Assembly: GCA_029546925.1 (NCBI GenBank)
Contig: JAKPQM010000023.1
Coordinates: 62,001 to 126,000, forward strand
DNA: 64,000 bases
Direction of reading: 5' to 3'
From: Actinomycetes bacterium
Lineage (GTDB): Bacteria > Actinomycetota > Coriobacteriia > Coriobacteriales > Atopobiaceae
A program made the translations under genes and the position numbers. Position 1 is the stretch's first letter. The number at the start of each line of letters is the position of its first letter. The notes beneath the pieces were generated by a model that was given only the letters and a program-made list of their open reading frames with translations, did no database searches and was not told where the DNA came from. Below, one piece after another: positions 8,097 through 16,963 of the stretch.

Positions 8097-9146
8097 ATGA
8101 AAAAGCGCAGCGTCATCAACCTGATTCGCTACCACGCCGAGAACAACAACGCGGCGTTCCGCAACGAGGCGTACGATATCGCCCGCGACTTCGACGCTGC
8201 TGGTGACTACCAGCTGGCCGAGTACATAATGGCACTCATGTCGGACGCAAACGCATTCGTCCCTCAGTCGAACGACGGCAGCTCCGAGTTCTTCCGCAAG
8301 CTCGACCTTCCAACCAACCCGCTGCCTCTCCCAGAGAGCATATCCAACGACGTGACCGGCATCATCAACGCAATCGGACACAACGCCGGCGTGAACAAGT
8401 TCCTGTTCCAGGGCCCTCCTGGCACAGGCAAGACGGAGACGGCAAAGCAAATCGGCCGCATCGTGGGACGCGACGTCTACGCCGTTGACTTCAATACCGT
8501 AATCGACAGTAAGCTCGGCCAGACAGCAAAGAACATTCGCAGCCTCTTCATGGACATCAACTCGCTCGTCCATCCCGAGGGGGCAATCGTCCTCTTCGAC
8601 GAGATTGACGCACTCGCGCTCGACCGCATCAACCAGCACGACGTGAGGGAGATGGGCCGCGCTACCTCCGCGCTTCTTAAAGAGCTCGATTCCATGGGCG
8701 ACCAGGTGGTGCTCATTGCGACAACCAATCTCTACAGTTCTCTCGACAAGGCTTTGACCCGGCGTTTCGACACGAGCATCGATTTCGGGCGCTACTCGAA
8801 AGACGACCTGCTCGAGATCGCTGACGTGCTTATGGGTAACCTGCTCACGCGCTTCAAGTACGCGGGGAGAGACATGCGCCTGTTCCGCAAGGTCATGGCC
8901 TTGATGCCAGAGCTGCCCTATCCAGGGGACTTGCAGAACATGCTCAGGTCTGCCGTCGCGTTCAGTAACCCCGGTGACGAGTTCGACTACATGAGACGTC
9001 TGTACTCTATGGCGTGCCCGGAGGAATCTCTTACAGACTTGGCGGGCCTGCGGGAGCAGGGGTTCACCATCCGCGAGATTTCCACGCTTGCCAACGTACC
9101 GCGTAGCACGGTCTCCCGCGAGCTGAGGGGAGCCGACGATGAATGA
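8097..9146 (+). CDS. AAA+ ATPase, IetA-like, of an ATPase/subtilase defence pair
   Basis: 349 residues from the ATG at 8097, chosen for its AAAGGAGG site. Longer in-frame starts upstream have none. The AAA+ core spans about 80-250: Walker A GPPGTGKT at 106-113, Walker B IVLFDEID at 164-171, sensor-1 ATTN near 208-211 and arginine finger RR at 222-223. The C-terminal 35 residues (FTIREISTLANVPRSTVSREL) look like a helix-turn-helix, an unusual addition. The gene overlaps the downstream subtilase gene by eight bases. ATPase plus serine protease pairs are known as IetAS, described first as a plasmid-stability toxin-antitoxin pair of an Agrobacterium Ti plasmid and later as an anti-phage system, with IetA as the antitoxin/regulator. 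Assignment rests on the pair and the domains. Confidence 0.75.
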   Translation: MKKRSVINLIRYHAENNNAAFRNEAYDIARDFDAAGDYQLAEYIMALMSDANAFVPQSNDGSSEFFRKLDLPTNPLPLPESISNDVTGIINAIGHNAGVNKFLFQGPPGTGKTETAKQIGRIVGRDVYAVDFNTVIDSKLGQTAKNIRSLFMDINSLVHPEGAIVLFDEIDALALDRINQHDVREMGRATSALLKELDSMGDQVVLIATTNLYSSLDKALTRRFDTSIDFGRYSKDDLLEIADVLMGNLLTRFKYAGRDMRLFRKVMALMPELPYPGDLQNMLRSAVAFSNPGDEFDYMRRLYSMACPEESLTDLAGLREQGFTIREISTLANVPRSTVSRELRGADDE

Positions 9147-11361
9147 CCTGCTGCAACTCAAAGGGCAGTTCCAACACAACCGAGCGCCACAGCCGGGACC
9201 CGTCGAACTTCCAAGCGACGGCAAAGTTACCTCTGACAAGCTGCGGTCGCTTGCTAACGACCTGTATGTGATGAAGAGCTACTGGTCAGCGCGAAGCGTG
9301 CCGTTCAACCCGCTCATCAGTGTCTACTACAAAACGGTCGTAGCAAAAAGCAACCGAATTCGCAGGCTTCTCAGCGGAACCAAATCAGCCGCATCATCCG
9401 TGGTAGGCGCGAAGTTCGAGGGAGAGGAGCGCAGCCCCAGGCACATCATCACGCACTGCGTCGACATGGAGACTATCGATCGCACCATTGAACTGCTGGA
9501 ACGCTGCGCAGAGATCCTCGATAGCGACTACGACGGGTCGATGGATCGCGACAAGCTCAAGGACTTCAACAAGAAAGGCCTGCGCCGCTCCATCAAGGGC
9601 CTCACCAAGACCGCGTTTGCGCAGTGCATGCGCGATGCTTGCTACGTAAATCGATTTGGCGTGGAGGACAAGCCAGAGGCCATTGACGACGTTGCGGTGG
9701 TAACGCTTTACGACACGGGCTATGCGGACGATGTCATCGGCTTCATGCACGATCTCGGGTTCACCGTCACCTCGGATCGTGTTCTTGGTAACGCCGTGCG
9801 TCTGGACAAGGATGAATACACACGGCTTGTTGACCAGTATCCTTACCTCGTTTCCATGGCTGTCAAGGACTGGAGCGAGGTCGAACCAGAGGTGTTCCAG
9901 GTCGACAACCAAGGCGTGGCGACCATACCAGAGCCGACCAACGAGCCGGTCATTGGCGTCATAGACACCGCGTTCGACGAACGGGTATATTTCTCCGAAT
10001 GGGTCGATGTTGCCAAGTCTAAGCATGTCCTGCCGGAAGAGGTTATTGAGCCGCAGGACAGGATGCACGGCACTGCAGTAACCTCGCTCATCGTCGACGG
10101 CCCGCACATCAATCCCATGCTCGACGACGGTTGCGGAAGGTTCCGAGTACGGCATTTCTGCGTCGCCAAAGCCGGTCGCTTCAGCTCGTTCGCAGTCATG
10201 CGCAGCATTCGCGGCATCGTCAAGGAGAACAGGGACATCAAGGTGTGGAACCTCTCCCTTGGCTCACCAGCCGGCGTCTCTCGCAATTTTGTGTCGCCGG
10301 AAGCCGCGATTCTTGACGAGCTCCAAACCGAGTTCGATGACATCGTCTTCGTAGTCGCGGGTACCAACAAAGAGAACGCAAACAGCCCCGAGAAGATCGG
10401 GGCGCCGGCCGACTCAATCAACTCGCTCGTCGTGAACGCCACTGGCTTTGACGGCACTATCGCAAGCTACTCGCGCAGAGGCCCCATCCTCGAGTTCTTC
10501 AAGAAGCCCGATGTCTGCTGTGTGGGCGGAGAAATCGGAAAAGGAATGCACGTCTGCACCCCCACAGGTGAGTCGTGGCGTCCCGGCACCTCGTATGCAG
10601 CCCCCTGGATATCTCGGAAGATGGCTTACCTCATGCAAGTCATGAACCTGCCGCGTGAGGTCGCAAAGGCGCTCATCATCGACTCCGCCGCTGGATGGGA
10701 TTTCGAGGACGACCCCTATATGGGCTACGGGCGCGTCCCTCAACGCATATCCGACATCTTGGGCTCGTCGAACGACGAAATCAGGTTCATCCTAACCGGC
10801 TCATCAGAAGACTACGAGACCTATCACTACGGCATCCCTGTTCCAATCAACAAGGGCGGGCATCCCTACATAGCTCGCGCTACCATGTGTTACTTCCCGA
10901 AATGCGACCGTCGCCAGGGTGTCGACTACACTTCCACGGAAATGGATCTCCATTTCGGGCGCATCAACGACAAGGGCCGTATTCAGGCGCTAAACAAGAA
11001 TCCACAAGGTGAGCCCGGCGAGTACACCTACGAGGGGGAAGCCCGCAAGTTCTACCGCAAGTGGGACAATGTCAAGCACATCGGCGAGGTCCTGAAAGAC
11101 GGCGTCCGCACTCGGAAAGCGTACAGTACGGGTATGTGGGGCATCAAGATACGCACGACCGAGCGCAGCGATACGGAGAAGGCCGGACGAGGAATGAATT
11201 TCGGCGTCGTGGTGACGCTCAAGGAAATCAACGGTGTCAATCGAATCGATGACTTCATCCAGCAATGCTCGCTTCGCGGTTGGATCGTCACGCGCATCGA
11301 CATTGAGAGCCGTATCGACATCTATAACGCCGCCGAGGTGGACATTGAATTCGACGATTAG
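9139..11361 (+). CDS. Subtilisin-like serine protease, IetS-like
   Basis: 740 residues, ATG at 9139 inside the end of the ATPase gene. The S8 peptidase domain spans about 270-520, with the catalytic triad visible: Asp276 in GVIDTAF, His310 in MHGTAV, Ser485 in GTSYAAP, and the oxyanion Asn410 in VVAGTN. There is no signal peptide, so it acts in the cytoplasm. The 270-residue N-terminal region is helical and unlike a subtilisin propeptide. The C-terminal 220 residues are beta-rich and may be the target-sensing part. In the IetAS family this protein is the toxic effector held in check by the ATPase, and loss of the ATPase or phage infection would release proteolysis. That mechanism is knowledge of the family; here it is inferred. 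Confidence 0.8.
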   Translation: MNDLLQLKGQFQHNRAPQPGPVELPSDGKVTSDKLRSLANDLYVMKSYWSARSVPFNPLISVYYKTVVAKSNRIRRLLSGTKSAASSVVGAKFEGEERSPRHIITHCVDMETIDRTIELLERCAEILDSDYDGSMDRDKLKDFNKKGLRRSIKGLTKTAFAQCMRDACYVNRFGVEDKPEAIDDVAVVTLYDTGYADDVIGFMHDLGFTVTSDRVLGNAVRLDKDEYTRLVDQYPYLVSMAVKDWSEVEPEVFQVDNQGVATIPEPTNEPVIGVIDTAFDERVYFSEWVDVAKSKHVLPEEVIEPQDRMHGTAVTSLIVDGPHINPMLDDGCGRFRVRHFCVAKAGRFSSFAVMRSIRGIVKENRDIKVWNLSLGSPAGVSRNFVSPEAAILDELQTEFDDIVFVVAGTNKENANSPEKIGAPADSINSLVVNATGFDGTIASYSRRGPILEFFKKPDVCCVGGEIGKGMHVCTPTGESWRPGTSYAAPWISRKMAYLMQVMNLPREVAKALIIDSAAGWDFEDDPYMGYGRVPQRISDILGSSNDEIRFILTGSSEDYETYHYGIPVPINKGGHPYIARATMCYFPKCDRRQGVDYTSTEMDLHFGRINDKGRIQALNKNPQGEPGEYTYEGEARKFYRKWDNVKHIGEVLKDGVRTRKAYSTGMWGIKIRTTERSDTEKAGRGMNFGVVVTLKEINGVNRIDDFIQQCSLRGWIVTRIDIESRIDIYNAAEVDIEFDD

Positions 11362-11376
11362 TAAGAAGGGCGGGTT

Positions 11377-12558
11377 TTGTTGGTGATACCTTTCTCGGAG
11401 ACCGAGATTAATCGCTCGGATATAGATCAGTCGCTGCTTGATATCGACCAGCGCAGCAGGACTAGCTTATTCGCCTGGAATGGACAGTTCTCGCCACAGT
11501 TTATAGAAGCTCTGCTCGAGAAGTATGCAGACTCTTCCTCCGTGGTCTACGATCCGTTCGCTGGTTCGGGAACAGTACTAACGGAAAGTGCTCGCAAGGG
11601 ATTGTCCGCATATGGTGTCGAGCTTAATCCCGCAGCTTATTACATGGCGAAGTGCAACGAGCTCTGTGTGCTGTCACCCGAAGAGCGACAAACAGTCATC
11701 GATGAGGTTGGCACCAGTCTGACCTCAGCACTTAGCTACGATAACCAGGAGAAGGCTCTGTCAGAGTGGTACTCAAGCTTTGAGCCGAGTAAGCAAAAAG
11801 ACCTCGCAGCTCTACTCATCGTTCTCTGTGACCTATACAAGAACGAAGCAACTCCAATGCTCGTCTCTACGAAATGGGCTTCTCTGAGCGAGCTGGTCTG
11901 CACGCTGCCGCATACTGGCGGTGTCATCCGTGCAATCAACTCTGATTCGAGAAACGCCCCGTTAGAAGATAACCTGGCAAGCCTGGTTATAACCTCACCG
12001 CCATACATCAACGTAATGAACTATCACCAGCAATATCGTCGTTCGGTTGAAGTCCTTGGCTATAAGGTACTCGCTATTGCTAAAAGTGAACTGGGTTCTA
12101 ACAGGCGAAATAGGGGCAATCGATTCCTTACAGTAATCGAATACGCCATTGATATGGCCCTCTCGCTTATCGAAAGCAGCCGAATCGCCAAGCCAGGGTC
12201 ACGAATGATATACGTTGTCGGAAAAGAATCAACGGTGCTCGGTTCTACGTTCTCAAACAGCGAGATCGTCTATAGGGCTGCCTGTGAGATTGCTGGCCTC
12301 AGATATCTCATGCGTCAGCAGAGGGTTTTCAAAAACCGCTACGGTAAAATGATTTACGAGGATGTACTGCACTTCGAAAACGTTGACAGGTTCGAACTCA
12401 TCAGCGAGGAGAAGGCGATTGCCGACGCACGTCTTATCGCGCGTGATGCCATCATCGCGGCGAGGGACCTGCGCATCGAGAGCGAAGGCGATACGTCGGA
12501 AAAGGTCCTATTACTTAATCAGGCATTGGGAAAGCTTGAACAGGTCGGGAAGGCGTAG
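11377..12558 (+). CDS. DNA methyltransferase (amino-methyltransferase) of a restriction-modification pair
   Basis: 393 residues. The start is TTG at 11377 (TTG at 11380 or GTG at 11383 are alternatives), after AGAAGGG. Motif I DPFAGSGTV at about 59-67 binds S-adenosylmethionine. Motif IV TSPPY near 207 is the catalytic loop of N4-cytosine/N6-adenine methyltransferases, with motif I before motif IV. The gene lies 15 bases after the subtilase and 9 bases before the next gene. Base composition changes sharply at its start: it is clearly AT-richer than the prophage around it, with rarer codons, a sign of separate acquisition. It should protect host DNA against the partner product. The target base and site cannot be read from the sequence. 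Confidence 0.8.
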   Translation: MLVIPFSETEINRSDIDQSLLDIDQRSRTSLFAWNGQFSPQFIEALLEKYADSSSVVYDPFAGSGTVLTESARKGLSAYGVELNPAAYYMAKCNELCVLSPEERQTVIDEVGTSLTSALSYDNQEKALSEWYSSFEPSKQKDLAALLIVLCDLYKNEATPMLVSTKWASLSELVCTLPHTGGVIRAINSDSRNAPLEDNLASLVITSPPYINVMNYHQQYRRSVEVLGYKVLAIAKSELGSNRRNRGNRFLTVIEYAIDMALSLIESSRIAKPGSRMIYVVGKESTVLGSTFSNSEIVYRAACEIAGLRYLMRQQRVFKNRYGKMIYEDVLHFENVDRFELISEEKAIADARLIARDAIIAARDLRIESEGDTSEKVLLLNQALGKLEQVGKA

Positions 12559-12567
12559 GAGGAAAAG

Positions 12568-13491
12568 GTGGCACGCGGAGTACACGGCGAGAAGATAGTC
12601 GCTCTACTGACTAATGCGAAACTGCCAAAAAGTGATGTTGCGAGAGTAAATGCAGCTATAGCAAGATACGATGCTTGGATACACGAGCTGCAGACTGCCG
12701 ATGCGCCGACGCTGAGCAAGCTGGTCAGTGTGCTCGTCCACAACCTTACAATGTATAAGCTATACATTGACCTCGACTTCATCTTTGATAGTGAAGAGGA
12801 CTTCCTGTACAGACAAAAAGGCCAGCTCAAACTAGACAATACCGTGATGGAGGAATTCCTTCCCATTTTCGTCCGACGGTGCATCGAGAAGGAAACGGGA
12901 TCATGTGACCTGGTCATTAGTTCGCAGGCACAAGTCTTCTCCTCTGCATACTTCGAAAGCAGCTTAGCGGTGCCCGCCATTGGGGGCGGTCTTCAAATCA
13001 AAACGAAGGCACAGGACTTCTCGATTTCAAGGCCACTCCATCTGCTGGCTTCGTATTCCAGCGGTTTTGAAGACGACCAGACCCTGATGCGGACGACTTC
13101 GCTTGGCTATACGATGGCCGAACTAAAGACCAATCTCGATAAGACCATGTTTCAGGAGGCCGCTGCCACTGCACATGATGTGAAGATAGCCATACCAAGC
13201 TCGAAGTACTACCTGCTTTGTGACTTCCTCGATATGAAACCCATCAGCACGAGTACGACAGACATCGAGGCTATTTTTATCCTCCGAAAGGCTAAGCGCA
13301 TCTCGTCGAACGTTCGAAAGTCATATGCGACATACAGTGGTCGTGTTGCTGGTAGAGCCGCCTATAAAGACTACCTTTGGTCGCACCCGTATTCAGTCGA
13401 GCTTTTCGAGGATTTCATAGGTCGTATTTTGCAACAGCTCGCATTCGATGACCTTTCCGAAGAAGACGTGCTCAATCGCGGGTTGTTCTAA
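12568..13491 (+). CDS. Putative type II restriction endonuclease
   Basis: 307 residues, GTG at 12568 after TAGGAGGA, immediately behind the methyltransferase and with the same lower GC content. The middle contains DFIFDSEEDFLYRQKGQLKLDN and a following EEFLPIF. From memory this recalls the Bpu10I-type restriction endonuclease family, but I cannot confirm that, and no PD-(D/E)XK signature is certain. A basic stretch near residue 250-265 could bind DNA. Its pairing with a lone methyltransferase is the main reason for the call. It could instead be an unrelated accessory protein. Confidence 0.55.
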   Translation: MARGVHGEKIVALLTNAKLPKSDVARVNAAIARYDAWIHELQTADAPTLSKLVSVLVHNLTMYKLYIDLDFIFDSEEDFLYRQKGQLKLDNTVMEEFLPIFVRRCIEKETGSCDLVISSQAQVFSSAYFESSLAVPAIGGGLQIKTKAQDFSISRPLHLLASYSSGFEDDQTLMRTTSLGYTMAELKTNLDKTMFQEAAATAHDVKIAIPSSKYYLLCDFLDMKPISTSTTDIEAIFILRKAKRISSNVRKSYATYSGRVAGRAAYKDYLWSHPYSVELFEDFIGRILQQLAFDDLSEEDVLNRGLF

Positions 13492-14243
13492 AGGGACGAC
13501 AAGTTCTGTTTGAAGTCGCGCCAATTGTCGTGACTCTTGCATAGCAGATTTATTTTGCCGCCATCCCTGGCTGCTGGCCTGGCCGTGCGCTACCAACCTC
13601 GGGTTGTCCGCAGCCCGGCCGCCCACGCTCCGGGTGTGCGCTCGGGCCGTTCGTGCCACACGCAGCCCACGCGCCCATGGGAGTCTTCCGTACGGCCAGC
13701 CGTCGGCTTCGGTCGGTCTTCGCATACGCGCCTACAGCAGCCCGCTTCGCGGTCTGCTTCCGGCCGCGTGCTCAGCCCGCCCTACGCCGCCGTCCGGCCT
13801 AATGTAAGGTCAACGGGGGCGCGTGGTCAGCGTGCGTCACGCCCGGCCAGCGGCGCACACCCTACGCGCGGTCGTCCGGTCTGCTGCCGTCACGTGCTCG
13901 TCCGCGCCCGTCCAGTCCATCAGCCAGCGCGGGCGGCAAAGGCTCACTGCGGCGGCAACCCGGCAGCCACCGCACGCCGCCGGCAACCGTCTCCCAGTCG
14001 CTCCACCAGCAGCCGACACCCAGCAGCGCCCGCCAGAAGCCGTCCCGGGCCGCGACAACCCCTCTTGCAACCCGAACCGGCCAGCTCAACCAGTGAGCGC
14101 CTGCGGGCTCCTGACAGCCCACCTGATGCCGCTTGCCACCCCGGACGCCACCACACCTGAAGGCCGCTTCCCCCCGACGGAAGACGCCGCCCCAGCCGTT
14201 ACAATTGCACCTGCAAGCGTCCACCGAAAGCGAGGCGAGCCCC
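13492..14243. other. Long C-rich non-coding stretch with no supported gene
   Basis: About 750 bases lie between the restriction genes and the next plus-strand gene. The plus strand is strongly C-rich and the minus strand G-rich. Open frames exist on both strands, but their translations are low-complexity (Pro, Arg, Ser, Ala on plus; Gly, Trp, Arg, Cys on minus), lack good ribosome sites and look unlike proteins. The stretch contains many short GC-rich inverted repeats. It could be a structured RNA (if read on the minus strand), a decayed gene, or a replication or packaging region. I cannot decide. Confidence 0.4.
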
Positions 14244-14807
14244 ATGGCCATGCCCACCACCATAGACGGCCGAGCGGCCATACAGTCATCCCTCGTGCGG
14301 GCATGGGGACTCGAAGGCTACGCCCGCATACAGCGCACCGTGCGCGAGATTGACGTCAGCTCCGACGCCGACTTCCAGCGGTTCTACAACCGCTTCTACC
14401 GCGTGCGCAGGAATGCGGAGTGGCAGTCGAGCTACTACGCAATCATGGAGAGGGAGAAGGCCAGCCCCTCCATGGCGTTCGGGGACGTGCTGCGCGAGAT
14501 GCACGAGCTCACGGGCAATGTGGAGGCGTCCTTCACCAGCAAGATGATCGCCACGCTCCACCCCGACAGGCCGATATGGGACAGCCTGGTGCTCGCAAGG
14601 CTCGGCCTGAGGCTCAGTGGGACGACGGCGCAGGCCAAGCTCGAGAACGCCGTCGAGGTGTACGGACAGATCGCCTCCTGGTACGAGACCTACCTGGCTA
14701 CGGAGGATGCCGAGAAGAACATACGGCTCTTCGACGAGCTCCTTCCCGACTACGCTTGGCTCACCCCCGTGAAGAAGGTCGACTTCCTCCTTTGGAGCGA
14801 ACGCTAG
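14244..14807 (+). CDS. Unknown 187-residue protein, prophage cargo
   Basis: ATG at 14244 behind a GAGGCGAG site. In-frame starts further upstream would add only low-complexity sequence. The protein is soluble and mostly helical (RIQRTVREIDVSSDADFQRFYNRFY; EMHELTGNVEASFTSKMIATLHP), with no motif I recognise. Its stop codon overlaps the stop of the convergent portal gene within CTAG at 14804-14807. It stands on the opposite strand to the head genes, like the other cargo, so it probably has its own promoter in the C-rich region upstream. A role in phage defence or lysogenic conversion is only suggested by position. Confidence 0.6.
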   Translation: MAMPTTIDGRAAIQSSLVRAWGLEGYARIQRTVREIDVSSDADFQRFYNRFYRVRRNAEWQSSYYAIMEREKASPSMAFGDVLREMHELTGNVEASFTSKMIATLHPDRPIWDSLVLARLGLRLSGTTAQAKLENAVEVYGQIASWYETYLATEDAEKNIRLFDELLPDYAWLTPVKKVDFLLWSER

Positions 14808-16291
14808 GCGTCGTCGCCCTTTGGTGCCGTGCCCTTCGCGAGCCCACGTGCCCGCGCCTTGGCCGTCTTCTCGTCCTCGCCATACCACTTGGTGCGATAC
14901 TCCCAGGCGTTCATGGTGACGCCCACTTCGGCCATGTCCTGCGCCTTCTCGGCCGCCACGTCTTGGATGATGGAGTCGTCGTACATGACAGCCATGACGC
15001 CCTCGTCGGGGATGCCCTCGCCGAACCCGCGCGACACGGCCATGACCGCCCTGGCGATGGCGGTGATGGGGTCCTGCAACGCGTTCTCGTGCCTGCGGAT
15101 GTTGCGCATGAGCGCCGAGTTGTCCGAGCTCACCTCGGTGGCCGTGCGCACGTACCCATGGGACTCGTCGAAGTCGAAGTAGCCGATGCCGAAACCCGTC
15201 AAATCGCCGAGCATCTGGAGAGCGATGCGGAAGGCTTCGCTTTGCGAAGAGGTGCGCAGCGCCGGCGCGAACTCCTGGATCGTGTCCTCGGTCGACATGA
15301 CCTTGCGGAAGACGGTGCAGTCCTGTTTGCCGAAGGGTATGGAGATGGCCTTGTCCCCAGTCTTCTCGCGGTCGAAGAGCACGTCGGAGAGAAACACACG
15401 CATCTTAGAGACGTCAATCTCATTGATAAGAGCATCGAAGGTGAGGTCCACCGCCTGAACAGCGTCCACCGCATCCGCAAAGACTGACTGTCCATAGGGC
15501 GACATGTCCACGCGAGTGTTCGTCACTGCTGGCTTCACGATGCCGAAGGTGGGGAAAGGACAGTCTGTGTCGAAGACGGGAGCCACGCCCACAGGCGCGA
15601 GCTCGTTACCCTCATGGTCGAAGCAGACGGTGACGATCTTATGGGTCTCCTCGTCGTCCATGGTGAGAAGACCGTTTGATAATCCATGCGAAGATGAGGA
15701 AGGCAAAGATTGGGAAAGGTCTGCCGAGAAGCCCGCGCCGCCCTTGAGGTGCATCTGCAGCTGGTCGACGGCCTTCCCACGGTAGAACGCCCGCGTGACG
15801 AAGGCACACTCGGTAATGCCGTCCTCGTCCCACGTGAGCGGTATCACCATCCTAGCGTCGTAATGCCGGATGCGAACCTTCTTCCTGTCGAGGTCAACCC
15901 ACAGCGCCCAGGCACCCGTTCCGAGCCCGAAAGCCCGCACGACGGTTGCCTGCGCCTGTGCCATGAAGTTCGTGGAAGAGAAGAACGAGCCGATCCAGTC
16001 GGTCGCCTCCTGGTTCTCGCAAACAACCTTGACATCCTCGTTGAGGAGAAGAGAACCCCATTCCTTGCACACCCTCATTGCCGGGTGAATGCTACGCCGA
16101 TGAACCTCGTATACACGCCCAAGTCCGTCGCGGTCGTGATAGTCATAAAAGTCCCCGCGAGCCCCCATCCAGTCGTCCCAGCTGCGAATCCAAGGCTCCA
16201 TGTCGTCCAGGGGAAGAACAAACCCCAACCCGCGAAGATAGTCCTTCACATGCTCAGGCACCCAGTACTCGTCCATGGAATTCAAGCTCAC
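14804..16291 (-). CDS. Portal protein (SPP1 gp6-like)
   Basis: 495 residues from a GTG at 16291, which has GGAGGT six bases upstream. An ATG at 16321 is possible but lacks a site. Portal proteins form the dodecameric ring through which DNA enters the head. Typical features are the N-terminal DEYWVPEHV, helices around VYEVHRRSIHPAMRVCKEWGSLLL, the wing strand AWALWVDLDRKKVRIRHYDARMV, and the long crown/stem helices near 370-450 (RTATEVSSDNSALMRNIRRHENAL). A Ser-rich loop (about 230-250, LPSSSSHG) may be an insertion. No MuF-like minor head gene follows. Instead cargo interrupts the head operon before the scaffold gene. A deleted homologue is at 61050-61600. Confidence 0.88.
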   Translation of the reverse strand: MSLNSMDEYWVPEHVKDYLRGLGFVLPLDDMEPWIRSWDDWMGARGDFYDYHDRDGLGRVYEVHRRSIHPAMRVCKEWGSLLLNEDVKVVCENQEATDWIGSFFSSTNFMAQAQATVVRAFGLGTGAWALWVDLDRKKVRIRHYDARMVIPLTWDEDGITECAFVTRAFYRGKAVDQLQMHLKGGAGFSADLSQSLPSSSSHGLSNGLLTMDDEETHKIVTVCFDHEGNELAPVGVAPVFDTDCPFPTFGIVKPAVTNTRVDMSPYGQSVFADAVDAVQAVDLTFDALINEIDVSKMRVFLSDVLFDREKTGDKAISIPFGKQDCTVFRKVMSTEDTIQEFAPALRTSSQSEAFRIALQMLGDLTGFGIGYFDFDESHGYVRTATEVSSDNSALMRNIRRHENALQDPITAIARAVMAVSRGFGEGIPDEGVMAVMYDDSIIQDVAAEKAQDMAEVGVTMNAWEYRTKWYGEDEKTAKARARGLAKGTAPKGDDA

Positions 16292-16405
16292 GAGAAGACC
16301 TCCATCAGCCGCCGTAATCATCGTGATGAAGTGTCACCCATCGTCACAACCTCGCCCATGCCTTAAAATGCCGAGAAGAACGAATGCTTTAGAACAGGAC
16401 AAACC

Positions 16406-16963
16406 ATGGTCATTCTTGTAGCCGGCACGTCACACACGGGGAAGACCCTCCTGGCACAAAGGATGCTCGAAGTATTCGGATACCCCTATCTGTCCATCGA
16501 CCATCTGAAGATGGGCCTCATCCGCAGCGGAAACACAACCCTTACGCCCGAGGACGACGAAGAGCTCACGGAATACCTCTGGCCTATAGTTCGTGAAATG
16601 GTGAAGACGGCTATCGAGAACAAGCAGAACCTCATCGTCGAAGGCTGCTACATACCGCCTGCCTGGCGAAAGGATTTTGAAGAAGAATACCTGCGCTCCA
16701 TAGAGTTCGTCTGCCTGGGCATGTCGGACGCCTTCATCGACGCCCATTTCGGCGAGATAAGGGAAAACGCCTGCGCCATCGAAGCACGGCTGAACGATGC
16801 TGAATGCACGCCTGATGAGCTTAAGGAAGACAACCGTCGCTACATCGACGCCTTCAAGGAAGGCGGGGAGAAGGTCACGCTCATCGAGTCGGATTACGAA
16901 GAAACGATAAGGACCGTGCTAGAAGAGCTTCACCCACGCAACACGTCGTCCATTACCGCATAG
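16406..16963 (+). CDS. P-loop kinase-like protein, cargo between terL and portal
   Basis: 185 residues, ATG at 16406 with AGGACA upstream. Walker A-like GTSHTGKTLLAQRML at residues 7-21 is followed by a Asp/His pair (SIDHLKMGL) and the VEGCYIPP strand near 75. This arrangement is seen in adenylate kinase-like and 2-phosphoglycerate kinase-like P-loop proteins that phosphorylate small molecules. The Lys in GKT and later Arg residues (EARLNDAE region) are kept. It is encoded against the head genes and its 3' end overlaps the end of terL by 34 bases. Substrate unknown. It may modify a nucleotide, a sugar or an antibiotic as a lysogenic trait. Confidence 0.7.
   Translation: MVILVAGTSHTGKTLLAQRMLEVFGYPYLSIDHLKMGLIRSGNTTLTPEDDEELTEYLWPIVREMVKTAIENKQNLIVEGCYIPPAWRKDFEEEYLRSIEFVCLGMSDAFIDAHFGEIRENACAIEARLNDAECTPDELKEDNRRYIDAFKEGGEKVTLIESDYEETIRTVLEELHPRNTSSITA

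Noticed and set aside
13537-14160. Proline/arginine-rich protein of 207 residues
   Set aside because: Low complexity, no ribosome site, several overlapping frames look equally (un)likely.
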